Shown: in pieces, positions 47,514 to 59,013 of the stretch
Layout: each line of letters starts with the position of its first letter
Position numbering within the stretch: position 1 is the stretch's first letter
Source of the DNA: Dasypus novemcinctus
Lineage: Eukaryota; Chordata; Mammalia; Cingulata; Dasypodidae
Assembly: GCF_030445035.2 (NCBI RefSeq)
Contig: NC_092216.1
Coordinates: forward strand, 13,269,405 to 13,333,404
Length of the DNA stretch: 64,000 nucleotides
Direction: 5' to 3'
Notes under the pieces: generated by a model
Databases searched by the model: none
Seen by the model: the letters and a program-made list of their open reading frames with translations, nothing else
Told to the model about the DNA's origin: nothing
Program-made: the position numbers and the translations under genes

Positions 47514-47980
47514 TGTAGTTTAATATTATTGATGTATTCTAAAGAGAAATATTGGATTATGTTTGTAATCTTATCTGTACCTGGCATGACTGAGTTATGA
47601 TTAGGGTGGTGATTCCCCACCTCTTGGTGGGTGGGGATTTATATATAAAAGTCATGGCAAAGAACAGAGTTGAGGGTTTCTGATGTTGGCATTTTGATGT
47701 TGGAGTTTGGCACTGAAGACTTAAGCTGGAGCCCTGGGAAGTAAGCATGCAAAGGAAAGAGAAGCAAGCCTCAGGGAGAAAGAACCTTGTACCCAGAGAA
47801 AAGCAAGCCCCAGGAATGTAGGAACCCAGGAAGCCTGAATCCTCACAGACACCAGCAGATATCTTGCTCCAAGTAGACTTTTGTTGGGGAAGTAACTTGT
47901 GCTTTATGACCTGGTATCTGTAAGCTCCTACCCCAAATATATACCCTTTATGAAAACCAACCAGTTACTGGTATCTTACT
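47514..47980 (+). mobile_element. 3' LTR of the MaLR-like element, end missing
   Basis: Starts TGTAGTTTAATATTATTGATG and follows the 5' LTR to ...CTGGTATCTT, where it stops ~35 bp short of the expected CTAATACA. The TATA-like TATATATAAAAG is near 47640. Confidence 0.75.
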
Positions 47981-50516
47981 ATTTTTGTGAAATATTCTTT
48001 TAACGTTTCACTTTCAGCCTAATTGTATCCTTGCATCTAAGGTAAGTCTCCTGTAGACAATATACATATGCCTTTTTTTTTTTTTTTTTAATCCATTCTC
48101 TCAGTCTGGGTCTTTTGACTGGTCACTTAAGTTCATTAATGTTCAATGTTATTGTGGTAAAGGTGTTACTTACTCCATCCATTTTATCCTTTGACTTTCC
48201 ATTGTTATGTCTTACATTACATGTCATCTTAGTCTCTAGTTTTCCTTATTTATGATCTTCACTTCTACACTCTTCTCTGAGTCTCTCACCCTTGTCTTAT
48301 CCTTTCATTCTAAGCACTCCCTTTAGTATCCTTTGCAAGATTTCTGGTTGTCTTTTAGTGAAAAAAAACTCTGTTTTCATTTGTGAAGAATTTAAATTTA
48401 CCCTTTTTTGAAGGACAGTTTTCCTGGTTGAAGAATTCTTGGCTAACCATTTCTTACTTTCAGTACATTAAATATGTCATATCATTGCCTTCTTGCCTCC
48501 ATGGTTTCTCATGGGCATTTGTGTTACTGAACTTGTATGAGATGCATTGTTTTTCTCTTGCTGCTTTCAGAATCCTCTCTTTGTGTCTGCCATTTGACCT
48601 TGGGAATAGTAGGTTTATTCAGATTTATTGTTTGGAATGTGTTGCCCTTCTTGGATATTGATATTTATGTCTTTCATAAGTATTAGGAAATTTTCTGTCA
48701 TTATTTCCTCAGATATTCTTTCTGTTCCTTTCTCTTCTCCTTTTGGGACACCTATAACATGTTTCACAGTGTCATTTAATCCACTGAGTCCCTGCTCAGT
48801 TTTTTTTTTTTTTTCTTCCTGTTCTTTTCTTTTTCTATGTTCCTGTCTTTTCAAATTTAGGTTATCTTCTAACTCATGAATTCTGCCCTCTGTCAGTTCA
48901 AATCTGCTATTACATGGCTCTAATGAATGTATTTTAAAATTTCAGATGGGGAGATTTTCCTTCTATTAGATCTATTATTCCTTTCTTTTCAGGCTTTTAG
49001 GTTGTTTGTTATGCTCACCCATTGTTGTCTTAATGTCCTTTATCCTTTTACCTAGTTTTCCTTCAACTCTTTGAATTGGTTTAGGGGACTTGTGTGAATA
49101 TCATTGATTAATTTTCTTAAATCTTGTGTCTTGTCATGGTTTTTTATTTGTTCCTTTGACTGGTTGGGCCGCATCTTTTACTTATTATGGTTTGTAATAT
49201 TTTGCTAATGTCTGTTGATCTGATTATGCTGGTGAATTTACTCTGATGATCAAATTCTTCCCTAGTGCTTTTGTTTCATGACTGCTTTTTGATTTTTATC
49301 TCATTTTATTTCAAATCTTTAAAATTGTCCAGCTTAGGTTAATAAAGCATGGCCAGGGACTCAACTAAATGGGGCACAGATGAAATCCAGGGGTCCAGTG
49401 ATTTGGGCAAGATTCCAACAATTTTTTTCCCTCTTTTTGCAGTTTCTCTGCCTGCCAATAAGTCAACATTTCCATGAAGGTGTCTTTCAACCTCTACTTG
49501 CTGGGTTGGGTAGGGCAGAGATTTCAAGAGGTCTTGACTGTCCAAACTCACTGAAGAGCAATCTCTCTGCCCTCCACCACAACTTCCTTCTGAGTAAGGA
49601 AGACACCTGTTTTTCTCTTAGTTGGCCCATAGGTTTTACCAAGCCACTTTGCTTTGAGAGTGGGGATGGGTGGCATTCTCAGGTGTGGGGATGAGTAATA
49701 CATAGTTTTCATTTCAGCTTTTTGTCTCTCTGTCCTTTTAAAGAAAGTGGTATGTAAAAAGATGTTATGCCTATTTATTTATGAATCTGTATTATTTGTG
49801 TATGTAAAAGTATAATAATACAAGACAGTAAATCAGAAATGCAGTTTAGGTGTTTGGTAAAATATTAAGTACTTAATTTTCAGAAATAGAGACCCAGGCA
49901 ACTCTTGAATTACAGAGATATCTCCATGAAAATATTCCATACTTTTGATAAATTGTTATTTAACTTTCAGAGATAGAATTTTTTCCTTTGGTTTTATTAG
50001 ATGCTATGAACAGAATTTTTGAAACTTATTGATAAGTGCTTAGTGGTTCTCTTAGTGGTCTTTGGACATACCTCATTGACAATGACATTTTTTAAAAAAT
50101 CATAAATAAATGGAATTATAAAGTCTACTATGATAATGCCTTATCCAGGCCCACTGTTCACCTTCATTATTCATTTCTGTCTAAAATATCTCTACCAAAA
50201 ATACATAGGAAGGAACAGAAGAGCTCCTTCAGGCACTTGCTTTTTCTGATATGGAAAAAAAGTGTTTTTTCCACAGGATCCTGAGAAAGTAGTATTACTA
50301 TTTAGAGCTCTGAAATAAATCACTAAATCTTTATTTAAGCTAAGAAATATGTTTTAAGCTATTAATAAACCATGTTAATATCACATGACTTGCTCATAGG
50401 AAAGGAAAATGTAATTCCTAATTAATATTTCTAAATGACTTTTCTCCTTAGCATTTTAAGGTATTGTAACTACTATAGTGTTAATATTTTGTCTCATATC
50501 ACTTGTTTTTTTATTT

Positions 50517-50614
50517 CTTGTTTATTGATTTATTAGAAGTATCAGGGATTGACCCTTGAACCTTGTACATGGGATGCAAGCACTCCACCACTGAGCTACA
50601 TCTGCTCCCCACCT
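50517..50614 (-). mobile_element. DAS-type SINE in intron
   Basis: TTGTTTATTGATTTATTAG tail, then ATCAGGGATTGACCCTTGAA and AGCACTCCACCACTGAGCTA with CATCTGCTCCCC. tRNA-like head on -. Confidence 0.82.
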
Positions 50615-51656
50615 AACTTTATTTTATTTTGATTCTGCTAATTCATTGAGCATTCATAGTTACTCTGATGATACTGCTTAATGGCATATTATAATGCTGT
50701 TACTTAAGAAACCCTTTTGTTCATTTTCCTTCACTATTATTTAACATTCAGTTAAACTGAATTTAACATTTAACAAACTAAATGCTTTGGCACAGGTATT
50801 ATTATTATAAGGTAGATATTGTTGAGATCTGCCTTACAATTGATTTAACCTTTGGCAGTCTAATGAGAGTATTGCTAAAAGCTTCATTATCCAATTATTT
50901 AAGTTCTACTCCTTGACTTTATTGTTTACTAAACAAATACAGTAAAGAAATAAAGCACACCAAGGAAAATAAAAAATAAAGTGAACTTTTTATTATTTAA
51001 AATAATTTCAATGATGATAAAATTGATAAAAGTGTGCATGTGCTACATTAATTTTTCTTTTGATCTAGAAAAAGTAGACAAGAGATTTTATATTCATGTA
51101 TAAATTCTGACTCAATTTCTTGTTTTATGACCTAGGGAAAAATAGGTAATCTCTTTGTGCCCAATTTTTTAAACCTACAAATTGGGGGTGATATATGTAC
51201 CTACCTAAAGGATTGTTGTGAAGAAAGAATAAACAAATTTGCCACATACTAAACATTCATTAAAATAACTGCTGTTGTAATCATCTTCTTTGGCAATGCC
51301 AGTTTAAAAGGTTGGTTGTTACAGTTTCCCTTGCCATAAAAATATATAAAATAAAATATTAGTCCTCTGTGATTAAAGAAATATTATAGTTTTTTGTATC
51401 ATAGAACACTGGTTAATATAGCCCACCTCTTTATATGCATAGTTTGTTTTATATTTGTGTGTGGTTATTTGGATATCCCCATTTTTCCTGTCTACCTCTT
51501 TAAAAAACAGACGTACAGGACTTCTTAAATATACCCTAACTTAAGGCCATGTTTTTGGTAATATTGAATTGGAATACTTAAGATGAAAACAGTTCTTAAA
51601 TATTGGGCTTGATAATGCCTTAGCCTCAATTGTAATTTTGGGTCCCTTTTTACTAG

Positions 51657-51750
51657 ACTGAGGAAGTGACAAGATTGAGAGGTATGAACAGACAACTGCA
51701 GATAAATGCTGACTGTATTCTGAAACAAGTTGATCTCCTTCTTTCTAGAG
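51657..51750 (+). pseudogene. TAB3: TAB3 relic, short conserved exon
   Basis: 94 bases between CTAG (ends 51656) and donor GTATAG (51751). It reads TEEVTRLRGMNRQLQINADC, then ILKQVDLLLSRG with the last Gly split across the splice site, a close match to the TAB3 stretch after the coiled coil. This exon has no stop or frameshift, unlike the two before it. 21.6 kb separates it from the coiled-coil exon. Confidence 0.9.
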
Positions 51751-53152
51751 GTATAGACTCTATTATTTGGTAAACCATACATAATAATAGGGTGTCATGC
51801 TGCTTTTTGTTTTTACAAATTTAAGAGAGATGTTACATGAGGTTACAGTTCTGGTAGAAACTTTCACTTCATGGTCCTATATTAGATTTGGAAGATTAAA
51901 AGCAGTTTCCTTTGGGCAAATTAATCATTAAGCTCTTACCTTGTAGGCTGTGTTATTGTCCTGCATTTTTCTTTTTTTAGTTCTTGATTTTGAATTTTTC
52001 ATAAATTGGTGGAGTTTCAATTTTTAAAATGTGTGCTTGTAACCTAAAATATCCATAAAAACAGAGATTACAAATCATACCAGATTTATGCATTTTAAAC
52101 TCATTTCCTCATGTCATTTTTTATACTGAGAAATACATCTTACATTTTTAGTATTCTCAGTTTATTGTAGCAGTACACTGCAGTAGAGGCACTCATATGA
52201 CTTCTCTTAGCTTACCATTTTAAGTGGTATTCTTTTATTTACTTACTAATATATATTTTCTGATGTTCACAGCATTAAACACTCATTAACAATGAACCAT
52301 ACTTAGACATATACATATACTGTTGCTTCTTTTGGTTGGATTGTTTGCTTACACAGTCATTTGTCTATTCCTAGACTTGTTTATCCTAGTTTTATAACTT
52401 AGTAATTTAATGTTTTATAAACTGACAAGAATGGTGAAGAAACTATCCTTTCCAGAGAAGTTAAAGGGCAAATGCTTTAGAAAGACTGGTAAATGCTTTG
52501 GAAAGTCATAAAGGAAAATCACTAAAATATATAGATGCTTCTGTAAATTCGGTATGGGTAAAAACAACTGAGAAAACTGTAGGGTTCTGCCATAAGGTTG
52601 CTTTGTAAGCGTCCTTGATTTTTTCTTGCCCTGCTATAGAAGAAATCAAAACAGGAAACTCAATACCATCACTTGTATGGATTATATAAGATAGACAATA
52701 CAGAATTCTAGTCAGCAGAGACTTATTTTAAAAAAAAATTCATTAAAAGAATAATATTTATGTTTTGTTATAAGACAATTTTTTTCATTCTCAATTCTTG
52801 GTTTTAATTGATCCTTTTTTATATTAACCTACAATTACTTTAGAAACATCAAAATACTATCTACTGCAACATAGCCCATTGCTAGTTTTAGGTAAGATTA
52901 AATAGAGCAAATTTGAATGTGAAAGTTTGGCAGACTAGTTAGGTATACTTAAAATTACTTTATAAATCTAGTCTGGATACAATCTACTAACTATAACCAT
53001 CAAGAGAATTACTGTGAATAATGTGGAGATTATACAAACTGTAGAACATTGTAGAATGTGTGTGTGTGTATTCTTTGAAACATAACAAAAACACTAATCC
53101 AAATACTTGATTAGAATATTTTAGTAAGACTTATGAGATCTAGAAATGATTA
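51751..53152. other. Intron, single-copy-looking
   Basis: AT-rich, no repeats or exons I can name. A short TG run at 53058-53069. Confidence 0.5.
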
Positions 53153-53158
53153 GAAAAT

Positions 53159-53590
53159 TGTTGGAGTCATGGACCCGAAGTGTATTGGGAATGAAAGACA
53201 AAGAGAATTTGGGATCAGGGGAGAATTTCCTGGGAGCATTGAAGCCTCAAGCTCATCAGGAAAGTTTATTAATCTCAGGGTTCTCAAGCAATCATGAGAA
53301 CCAGCAAATATCCTAGCTAACTATTCCCATTCCCTCAACCTATGTAACACAATGGATCAAAATCTAAAATTATAATTCAAAGTACAAAATTTCAATGTTC
53401 TATTATATTGTTGAGAAAGCATACCCATAAATCATGTTACCCAGGTGTTCTACCTAGTCCTCATTTCACCTGAATGTACACTTCCCCTTGCTAGATTTAT
53501 GACCTGCACATATAGCTATGGAGACAGCATGACTCGGTGATCAAGGAAATAAATTGCTTCCATGGAAACAACATGCCTTTGTTTCCCACA
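53159..53590 (-). mobile_element. 3' LTR of the ERVK-like provirus
   Basis: About 432 bp. Its ends on - are TGTGGGAAAC and ...CAACA-type. It aligns along its length to the 5' LTR with many substitutions. A gap of ~16 bp relative to the 5' LTR falls exactly on the TATA region (compare 53279-53290 with 58689-58711). Confidence 0.85.
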
Positions 53591-53604
53591 TTTCCCCCTT
53601 TTTG
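53591..53604 (-). promoter_or_regulatory. Polypurine tract of the provirus
   Basis: On - it reads CAAAAAGGGGGAAA, immediately before the TG start of the 3' LTR. This is the plus-strand priming site in retroviral replication. Confidence 0.85.
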
Positions 53605-55330
53605 TTTTAGTCAGGGTGGCTGTGCCTGTCTTATGTTGCCCTCCTCTGAGAGTCTTACCTGTAATTCACTACCAGCCAAGCACACTGACCATGGGGTACT
53701 CATTGCAAGGTTCTTGCAAGTTCCAAATTATTGGCTTGTCCCATAGCATTCACATGGTACAAACACCTTGTCCCAGGCAGGCAGCAACAATGAGCAACAA
53801 GATTAACACACAAAGTCCTATTCCTAATGCTGATTTAAAAAAAATGTTGAGACATCCACCAATTTACTGGATTAAACTTATTGAAATGAGAAATCAAATC
53901 ATTAAAGATATCCTTATCAGCTACATAAATATGATTATGAGACATTTCCAATATCTTTTTCTGTAATTCTTCTATTTCTAATGACATATTATTCTTATTA
54001 CCTATCAAATGATTTTTAATCTTTTCCCAGTCAAACATAGAATTATTATAAGCAAGTGGAGTAATACAAAAAGTACTCTTCTTCCAATCATATCTTAAAC
54101 CTCTAAGTAAATTTAATTTATATACTTGATCTCCAAGATGTAAAAATGCTGATTATAGATCATTAACTCTATTGTTTAATTCATCAATATGTTCTTGACT
54201 ATGCCATAAGTCACTAGCATTCTTATGCCAATCATGCACATATTGCTATGTTTGCACAGTCTCATGTAAGGCCATGGTAGCTGTAGCAGCAGCTGCAATA
54301 ACACCAGTCAGTCCCAATATGCCAGCTACTAACAGTCCCACAAATCACTTTGAGTACTTCAGGATTTCTTGAGCCATATGGAACAGCAGTTGACTCTTAT
54401 GTGAGGATTGCCAAATTTGGTTCAGTCGCAATGGAATCCACACTCCCTGCCACCTTTGAGCCATTGTAATGAACTCTCCATTCTGTAAAATAGTCTCAAA
54501 CTGGTATACAATGCCCCACTTTTATAAAATAGAGCATTCTTAGTTATAGTTTTCCAACCACAAATATAATGATCTCTTGTGATTGAAAATGATGAGTTTG
54601 ATTTAAATGTAAATATTGACCATTCTTACTCTTATTCTCAATCCATTCTGTTGTAGGTGCTATTCCCTGAAAAATTTTCCACAAATTCTTTTGATTATGC
54701 ATAGATATAATATTACACCATGGAGAAGGGATTCATTTCCCTTTATATTTCCAAACACTATTATTTTTGGTAAAAATTAGTTTTTCATCCAAATCAAGGG
54801 ATTCATGAAAGGGATATTGCATATTACTAATGTGCTGTCCTTTACTATTTAGACCATACCAAATAAATCTGCCATTATATTTGGTGGGGATCCCCATAGG
54901 GGCACTTTCCCACACTATCCCATAGGAATAGTTATAGGTAGGTTTTTTAATCCCCATGTAATTATAAGAAAGAAATAATGTTACTAAAGACATAGTACTA
55001 TTTTTTTTTAAAGATAATCATAGTCCAATTTTTAAAAAACATACATGGAAGATGGTTACCAAAGCATAGGGGTCAATAATCAAATGGTATTATGAGATTA
55101 TAGATTCTTTTTCCTTCCTCATGGGGCTTAATTGGTAACCTATCATCAGTTGGTCTAGGGAATATATGGGTCTTATTCAGATAAATGGGAATGGATGGAT
55201 CTTTCCAGGTTAACACTGTAAGTAATGGGGGGTTAGGTATATAGGCCCAATAGGTGTAATTACCCACAGCTTTCTCATTACTTATGATCACCATCATAAG
55301 TTGTAGGAGACACCATTTCTTCATTCCACA
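53605..55330 (-). pseudogene. Retroviral env remnant
   Basis: Envelope gene relic. The surface-subunit part at 55324-54733 has a beta-retrovirus-type PTDDR...KP..EEG motif at about 55165-55110 and N-glycosylation sequons (NYT, NKT). The transmembrane-subunit region at 54500-53835 includes an open stretch with a helical segment and a WW-containing membrane-proximal motif. Several frames are used and stops are frequent, so it is not functional. Confidence 0.75.
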
Positions 55331-55389
55331 GCTTAATCCTCTTCAAGGTAGCCAAATTTGCTTTCCATTTTCTGAAATGACAAGAGCAT

Positions 55390-56945
55390 AGTCTCACCTC
55401 CATACTTTAATCCTGTCTCTTTTCCATTCATTGCTTAAAATATCTTTCCAGAATATTGGTTGATCTTCATTTCCAGTGTCCACTGTAGATTTTTTATATT
55501 TTCCAAAGTGACATTCCACAGGTGTAAATGAATTATAAACATTAAGAAAATTTAAAGTAAGTAAGGCTTTTGCCAATTGATCGCTTGGTGTTATACCATC
55601 ATCTCCTCCTTTTTGTTTTAAAAGCATAGTTTTTAGGGTATGGTGGCAGTGTTCAAATATGGCTTGACTTGTAGGATTATAAGGAACTAGTAACATGCTC
55701 AATAGCATACGTAGAACAAAAGGAAGCAAAAGGCTTACTTGTGTAAGAAGGGCCATTATCAGTTTTAATTTTCAAGGGACATTCCATCACAGCTAAAGTA
55801 GACCACAAATGAGAATGAGTGTGATGAAAACATTCACCACTTTGTGCAGTAGCCCACAAAAATGAGAGTGTCAGTACAGACATGAACATATTGTAATTTA
55901 CCAAATGAGGGTATGTAACATCCATCTGCCACAGTTGATTAGGAGCTAGGCTTCTGGGATTAGTTCCAGCCTGAAAGGGCACTGTGGCCAAGGGTCCATA
56001 AATGGGACAGCTATTAATAATCTCTTGAGCTTGATGTTTTGTCAATTGAGGAAATTTATGTTGGTCCCTTATTAGTAATATGAGTCAATGCATAATATTT
56101 AGTTGCATCCTGCAAACATCCCACTAACAGATCAGCTTGGGCATTTTGGGTAGCTAGAGCCCAGGAAGGGAAGAATGAGACCAGATATGAGTAATATATA
56201 TGGGCTGACTTCTTTGCCAAATGAGGGCTTGAAGGTCAGCAAAAAGTAGAGACAATTCATCAGGAATAAAAATATGAGCTGTTTCAATATGAGCTACAGT
56301 TTAACACACATATTTAGAATCAGAGACAATATTCAAGGGCTCCTGAAATGTTTGTAAATCCTTAATGATGGTTGAAAACTCTGTGCATTGAGCAAATGAA
56401 TACAGAATCGGCCAAACCTGTTCTTTTTGAGAGGTAACATTGCTGCTTTTCCATTACTACTACCATCAGTAAATACGGTGTGAGCATTTTCAATAGGAAC
56501 AGTTTCACAATTTTTGGTAAAATCCAAGTGGTTCCTCATAAGAACATTAACAGTTTGGAAGTAGGATAATGATTATCAATAATGCCTTGAAAATTATGAA
56601 TAGCAATTTGCCATTGAGGATTAGTTATATATGTGTTCAATTTCTTTATGAGAAAGATCACAAATAATTCTGTCTGGATCAGACCCCTTTAATTGTAATA
56701 ATCTAACAGCATTTTGCTAAATAATTTTTGGAGATATGTCTGCAATCTCTTTTATTATTAGGTAAAAAAAAAATTCTAATATACCTTCTTGCCAAAATAA
56801 AGCTGTAGGAGATTGAGGGGTTGAGAAATAAGCAAATCAATAGATTTGCCAGGTTCTATTTGTGTTAATTGCCCTTGAGAGATTCGATCCTCTACCAATG
56901 CCAATTCTTTTTCAGCCTCTACAGACAATGGTCTAGGGCTTGAAA
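55390..56945 (-). pseudogene. Retroviral pol remnant (RT connection, RNase H, integrase)
   Basis: Order on -: RT thumb/connection text from about 56945 to 56560 (SPRPLSVEAEKELALVE and following), RNase H at 56539-56333 (FTDGSS active-site motif), then integrase at 56045-55394: LWQMDVTYP with the first catalytic Asp, KTDNGPSYTS with the second Asp, then a C-terminal part. The RT palm with its catalytic motif and the protease are absent. Multiple frameshifts. Confidence 0.82.
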
Positions 56946-58394
56946 GATCTACATTCTTTCTGATAGTGACCAGGCTTTGTACATTTAAAACAATTTCCTT
57001 TCTCTCCTCCTTTGAGATACCGTAAAAGGCTGTGGCCAACACCACCATCTGATGAGCCATAGAGTCAATATCCTGAGAAGCCTTAATATAATCTTGAGTT
57101 GAACCTCCTGCTGCCTTCAAGGGTCAAATTGCCTTTTTACATTCACTGTTAGCATGATCAAAAGCAAGCATTTACAAAATTACCTCTCTTGCTTCTGGAA
57201 TCTTTATTGTTTTCATCAAAATGTCAGTTAATTGGGCTACAAATTCCATTTATATTTCATTAACTCCCTGGATCACTTTGGCAAAAGATTGAGCAGGTTT
57301 TCCAGGTGTACAAATCCATTTCCAAGCTGCCAAACATGAATTGCACACTTGTGTTATGGCCTGATCATTGTATTGGAGCTGTCTTTGAATTCCAGACCAA
57401 TCACCAATACCCAATAATTGTTCAGCAGAAAGAATGGGAGGAATCTGTATTGTGTTACAGTGCACAATCGTATTGGCTTCTGTCCACCAGGTTTTAAATT
57501 GCAAAAACTCAGCCAAGCTTAAAACAGTTCTAGCCAGCATGTCCCAATCCCAGGGGATAAGTTGGTCAGCTTGAGCCAGCCCAGGCACTAGGCCAAAAGT
57601 GTAAGGACTATTAGTTCCAAATTGTGCACAGCCTTGTTTAAGTTCTTCAGAATTTTAAATGGCAGGGGTTCATGATGAAAATTATATCCCCCTTGAGGGC
57701 TGTTTGCATCTGGGTGAACTTGTTGAATGGTTACTGGGAAAGCTGTTAGTAATCACATTGCTTCAGGATCCCCCTGTTGAGATCCTTGCAGCAAACAACA
57801 CATTAAGGAGTAGATGGAACTGGATTAGGTACATTGTTAGTGTAGGGCCTGGTGTCAGTGGTATCAGTAAATATTCCCAGGGCTGTCGGCATTGTAATCG
57901 GGGGGACCGTAGGGGTTACATTACAGAAATTAGGGTAAATGCTGGCTTTAGAAATATTCAATTTAGACATCTGCTTAGGCAGAAAGGGGTGTTTCTTTCT
58001 CATTGGGGGGCTCATCCTCATCCTTGTCCTCTATTTCCTCCCTGTCCTCACTCTGATGGCCCATGTCAAGGGGCTCCCTGTAAAAGATGGTAATTTCCTC
58101 CTCCCCCACTTCAGACTGCAGCAGATCTAAGGCTGCTGCAATCAGTTGGCCTAAAGCCCACAGCAACAGTGGTATAGTCTCTCCTCTCTGGTATGCGCTA
58201 TATAGTGCCTTCATTACCTGTTTCCAATGTTTAAAATTTAAAAGACTTTTTCCTTGTGGCTGAAACCAATAACAGTGTTTTTGTTCTACAGCAAGAAGTT
58301 CAAGGAAATCAGCAGTTTTCACTGAGACTCTGACAGTATCTAAGAGTCTTTAGAACCTGTGAATATTCTTCCAGACATCCTGTTGATTTCCCAT
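56946..58394 (-). pseudogene. Retroviral gag remnant
   Basis: A likely start codon with Met-Gly (myristoylation type) lies at 58394-58392, followed by a stop within the first 20 codons. The matrix region (58322-57975) has a KTADFLELLAVEQ-type stretch, then an acidic linker. Capsid lies at 57588-57020 (QADQLIPWDWDMLAR, and MAHQMVVLATAFYG near its end). A single CCHC zinc knuckle (C-X2-C-X4-H-X4-C) is intact at 56992-56951. Several frame changes; not functional. Confidence 0.8.
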
Positions 58395-58551
58395 ACCCTG
58401 ATGCTAGTGGACAGCAAAATTAAGATTCTTACCACTGTATTGTCAGACTCGAGTCACCTTTCGATGGATGCCTCAACCTTTCAAGAAAGTTTTCAGTTTC
58501 TGTGTTTCTGATACTGCCATGGAAGAATCTCTGCTCCTGTCAATTCTTCAG

Positions 58552-58569
58552 GCCCCATGTTGGGCACCA
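58552..58569 (-). promoter_or_regulatory. Primer-binding site, tRNA-Lys-like
   Basis: On - it reads TGGTGCCCAACATGGGGC, two bases after the 5' LTR. It differs from the tRNA-Lys(1,2) type site at two CpG-transition-like positions, which is why I place the provirus in the ERVK group. Confidence 0.75.
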
Positions 58570-58571
58570 GA

Positions 58572-59013
58572 TGTCAGACTTGCAGACCCAAAGGGTTTTG
58601 GGAATGAAGGACAAAGAGAGATTGGGATCAGGGGATCTGAGAGCATTGGAGCCTCAAGCTCATTGGACAAGTTTATTAATCTCAGGGCCTTCTTTATATA
58701 CCCCAAGCAATTGTGAGAACCAGCAACTATCCTAGCTAACCATTCCCATTACCTCAACCTGTGTAACAAATGGATCAAAATCTATGATTATCACTCAAAG
58801 TACAAAATTTCAGTGTTCTATTATATTGTTGAGAAAGCATACCCATAAATCTTGTTGCCCAGGTTGCCCTGTTCTACCTAGTCCTCATTCCACCTGAGTG
58901 TACACATATCCTTGCTAGATTTATGACCTGCACGTGTAGCTATGGAGACAGCATGACTCAGTGGTCAAGGAATAACTTGCTTCCATGGAAACAACATGCC
59001 TTTGTTTCCTACA
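58572..59013 (-). mobile_element. 5' LTR of the ERVK-like provirus
   Basis: 442 bp, starting TG on - at 59013. It carries a TATA-like TATATAAAG (58698-58690) and an AATAAA polyA signal (near 58679-58674). Together with the 3' LTR it defines the provirus ends. Confidence 0.87.

Larger units (their letters stand above)
45435..47980 (+). mobile_element. MaLR/ERVL-like retrotransposon with two LTRs
   Basis: Two related LTRs flank ~1.6 kb of internal sequence. Both LTRs start TGTAG...TTTAATATTATTGATG, share ATGATTAGGGTGGT, CTTGGTGGGTGGGGA and the CTTTATGACCT...CCAAATA region. The primer-binding region is GAAATTGGTACTGAGGAATG after the first LTR, as in MaLR elements. There is no pol. It sits inside the antisense L1. 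Confidence 0.8.
38131..49740 (-). mobile_element. Near complete old L1 split by nested insertions
   Basis: One antisense L1 can be followed across gaps: 3' UTR 38131-39180; ORF2 39190-40384, 42786-42920, 43586-45434 and 47981-48400; ORF1 about 48400-49300 (ORF1p-like run at 48854-48615 with QEEKKKKTEQGLSGLNDTVKHVIGVPKGEEKG); 5' UTR-like 49300-49740. Insertions: a plus-strand L1 3' UTR cluster (40385-42785), a 5'-inverted L1 (42936-43570) and a MaLR element (45435-47980). Antisense to TAB3. Confidence 0.75.
30048..51656 (+). other. TAB3 relic large intron
   Basis: Starts GTAAGT and ends CTAG. Single-copy-looking at 30048-30565 and 49741-51656 (apart from one SINE). The middle is a stack of antisense L1 copies with nested SINE, LTR and L1 insertions, listed separately. 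Confidence 0.7.
53159..59013 (-). mobile_element. ERVK-like endogenous retrovirus, internally deleted
   Basis: Two LTRs on - with internal gag, pol and env remnants in the right order. Flanks GAAAAT (53153-53158) and GAACAT (59014-59019) fit a 6-bp target-site duplication with one mismatch. The primer-binding site next to the 5' LTR resembles the tRNA-Lys type, and a clear polypurine tract precedes the 3' LTR. The internal region is ~4.96 kb, against 7-8 kb in complete relatives, because most of the middle (protease and RT core) is missing. All genes are broken. It lies in the last visible TAB3 intron, antisense to it. Confidence 0.9.

Noticed and set aside
57659..58093. 144-codon open frame on + in the provirus
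   Set aside because: Antisense to gag; composition is explained by the gag strand.
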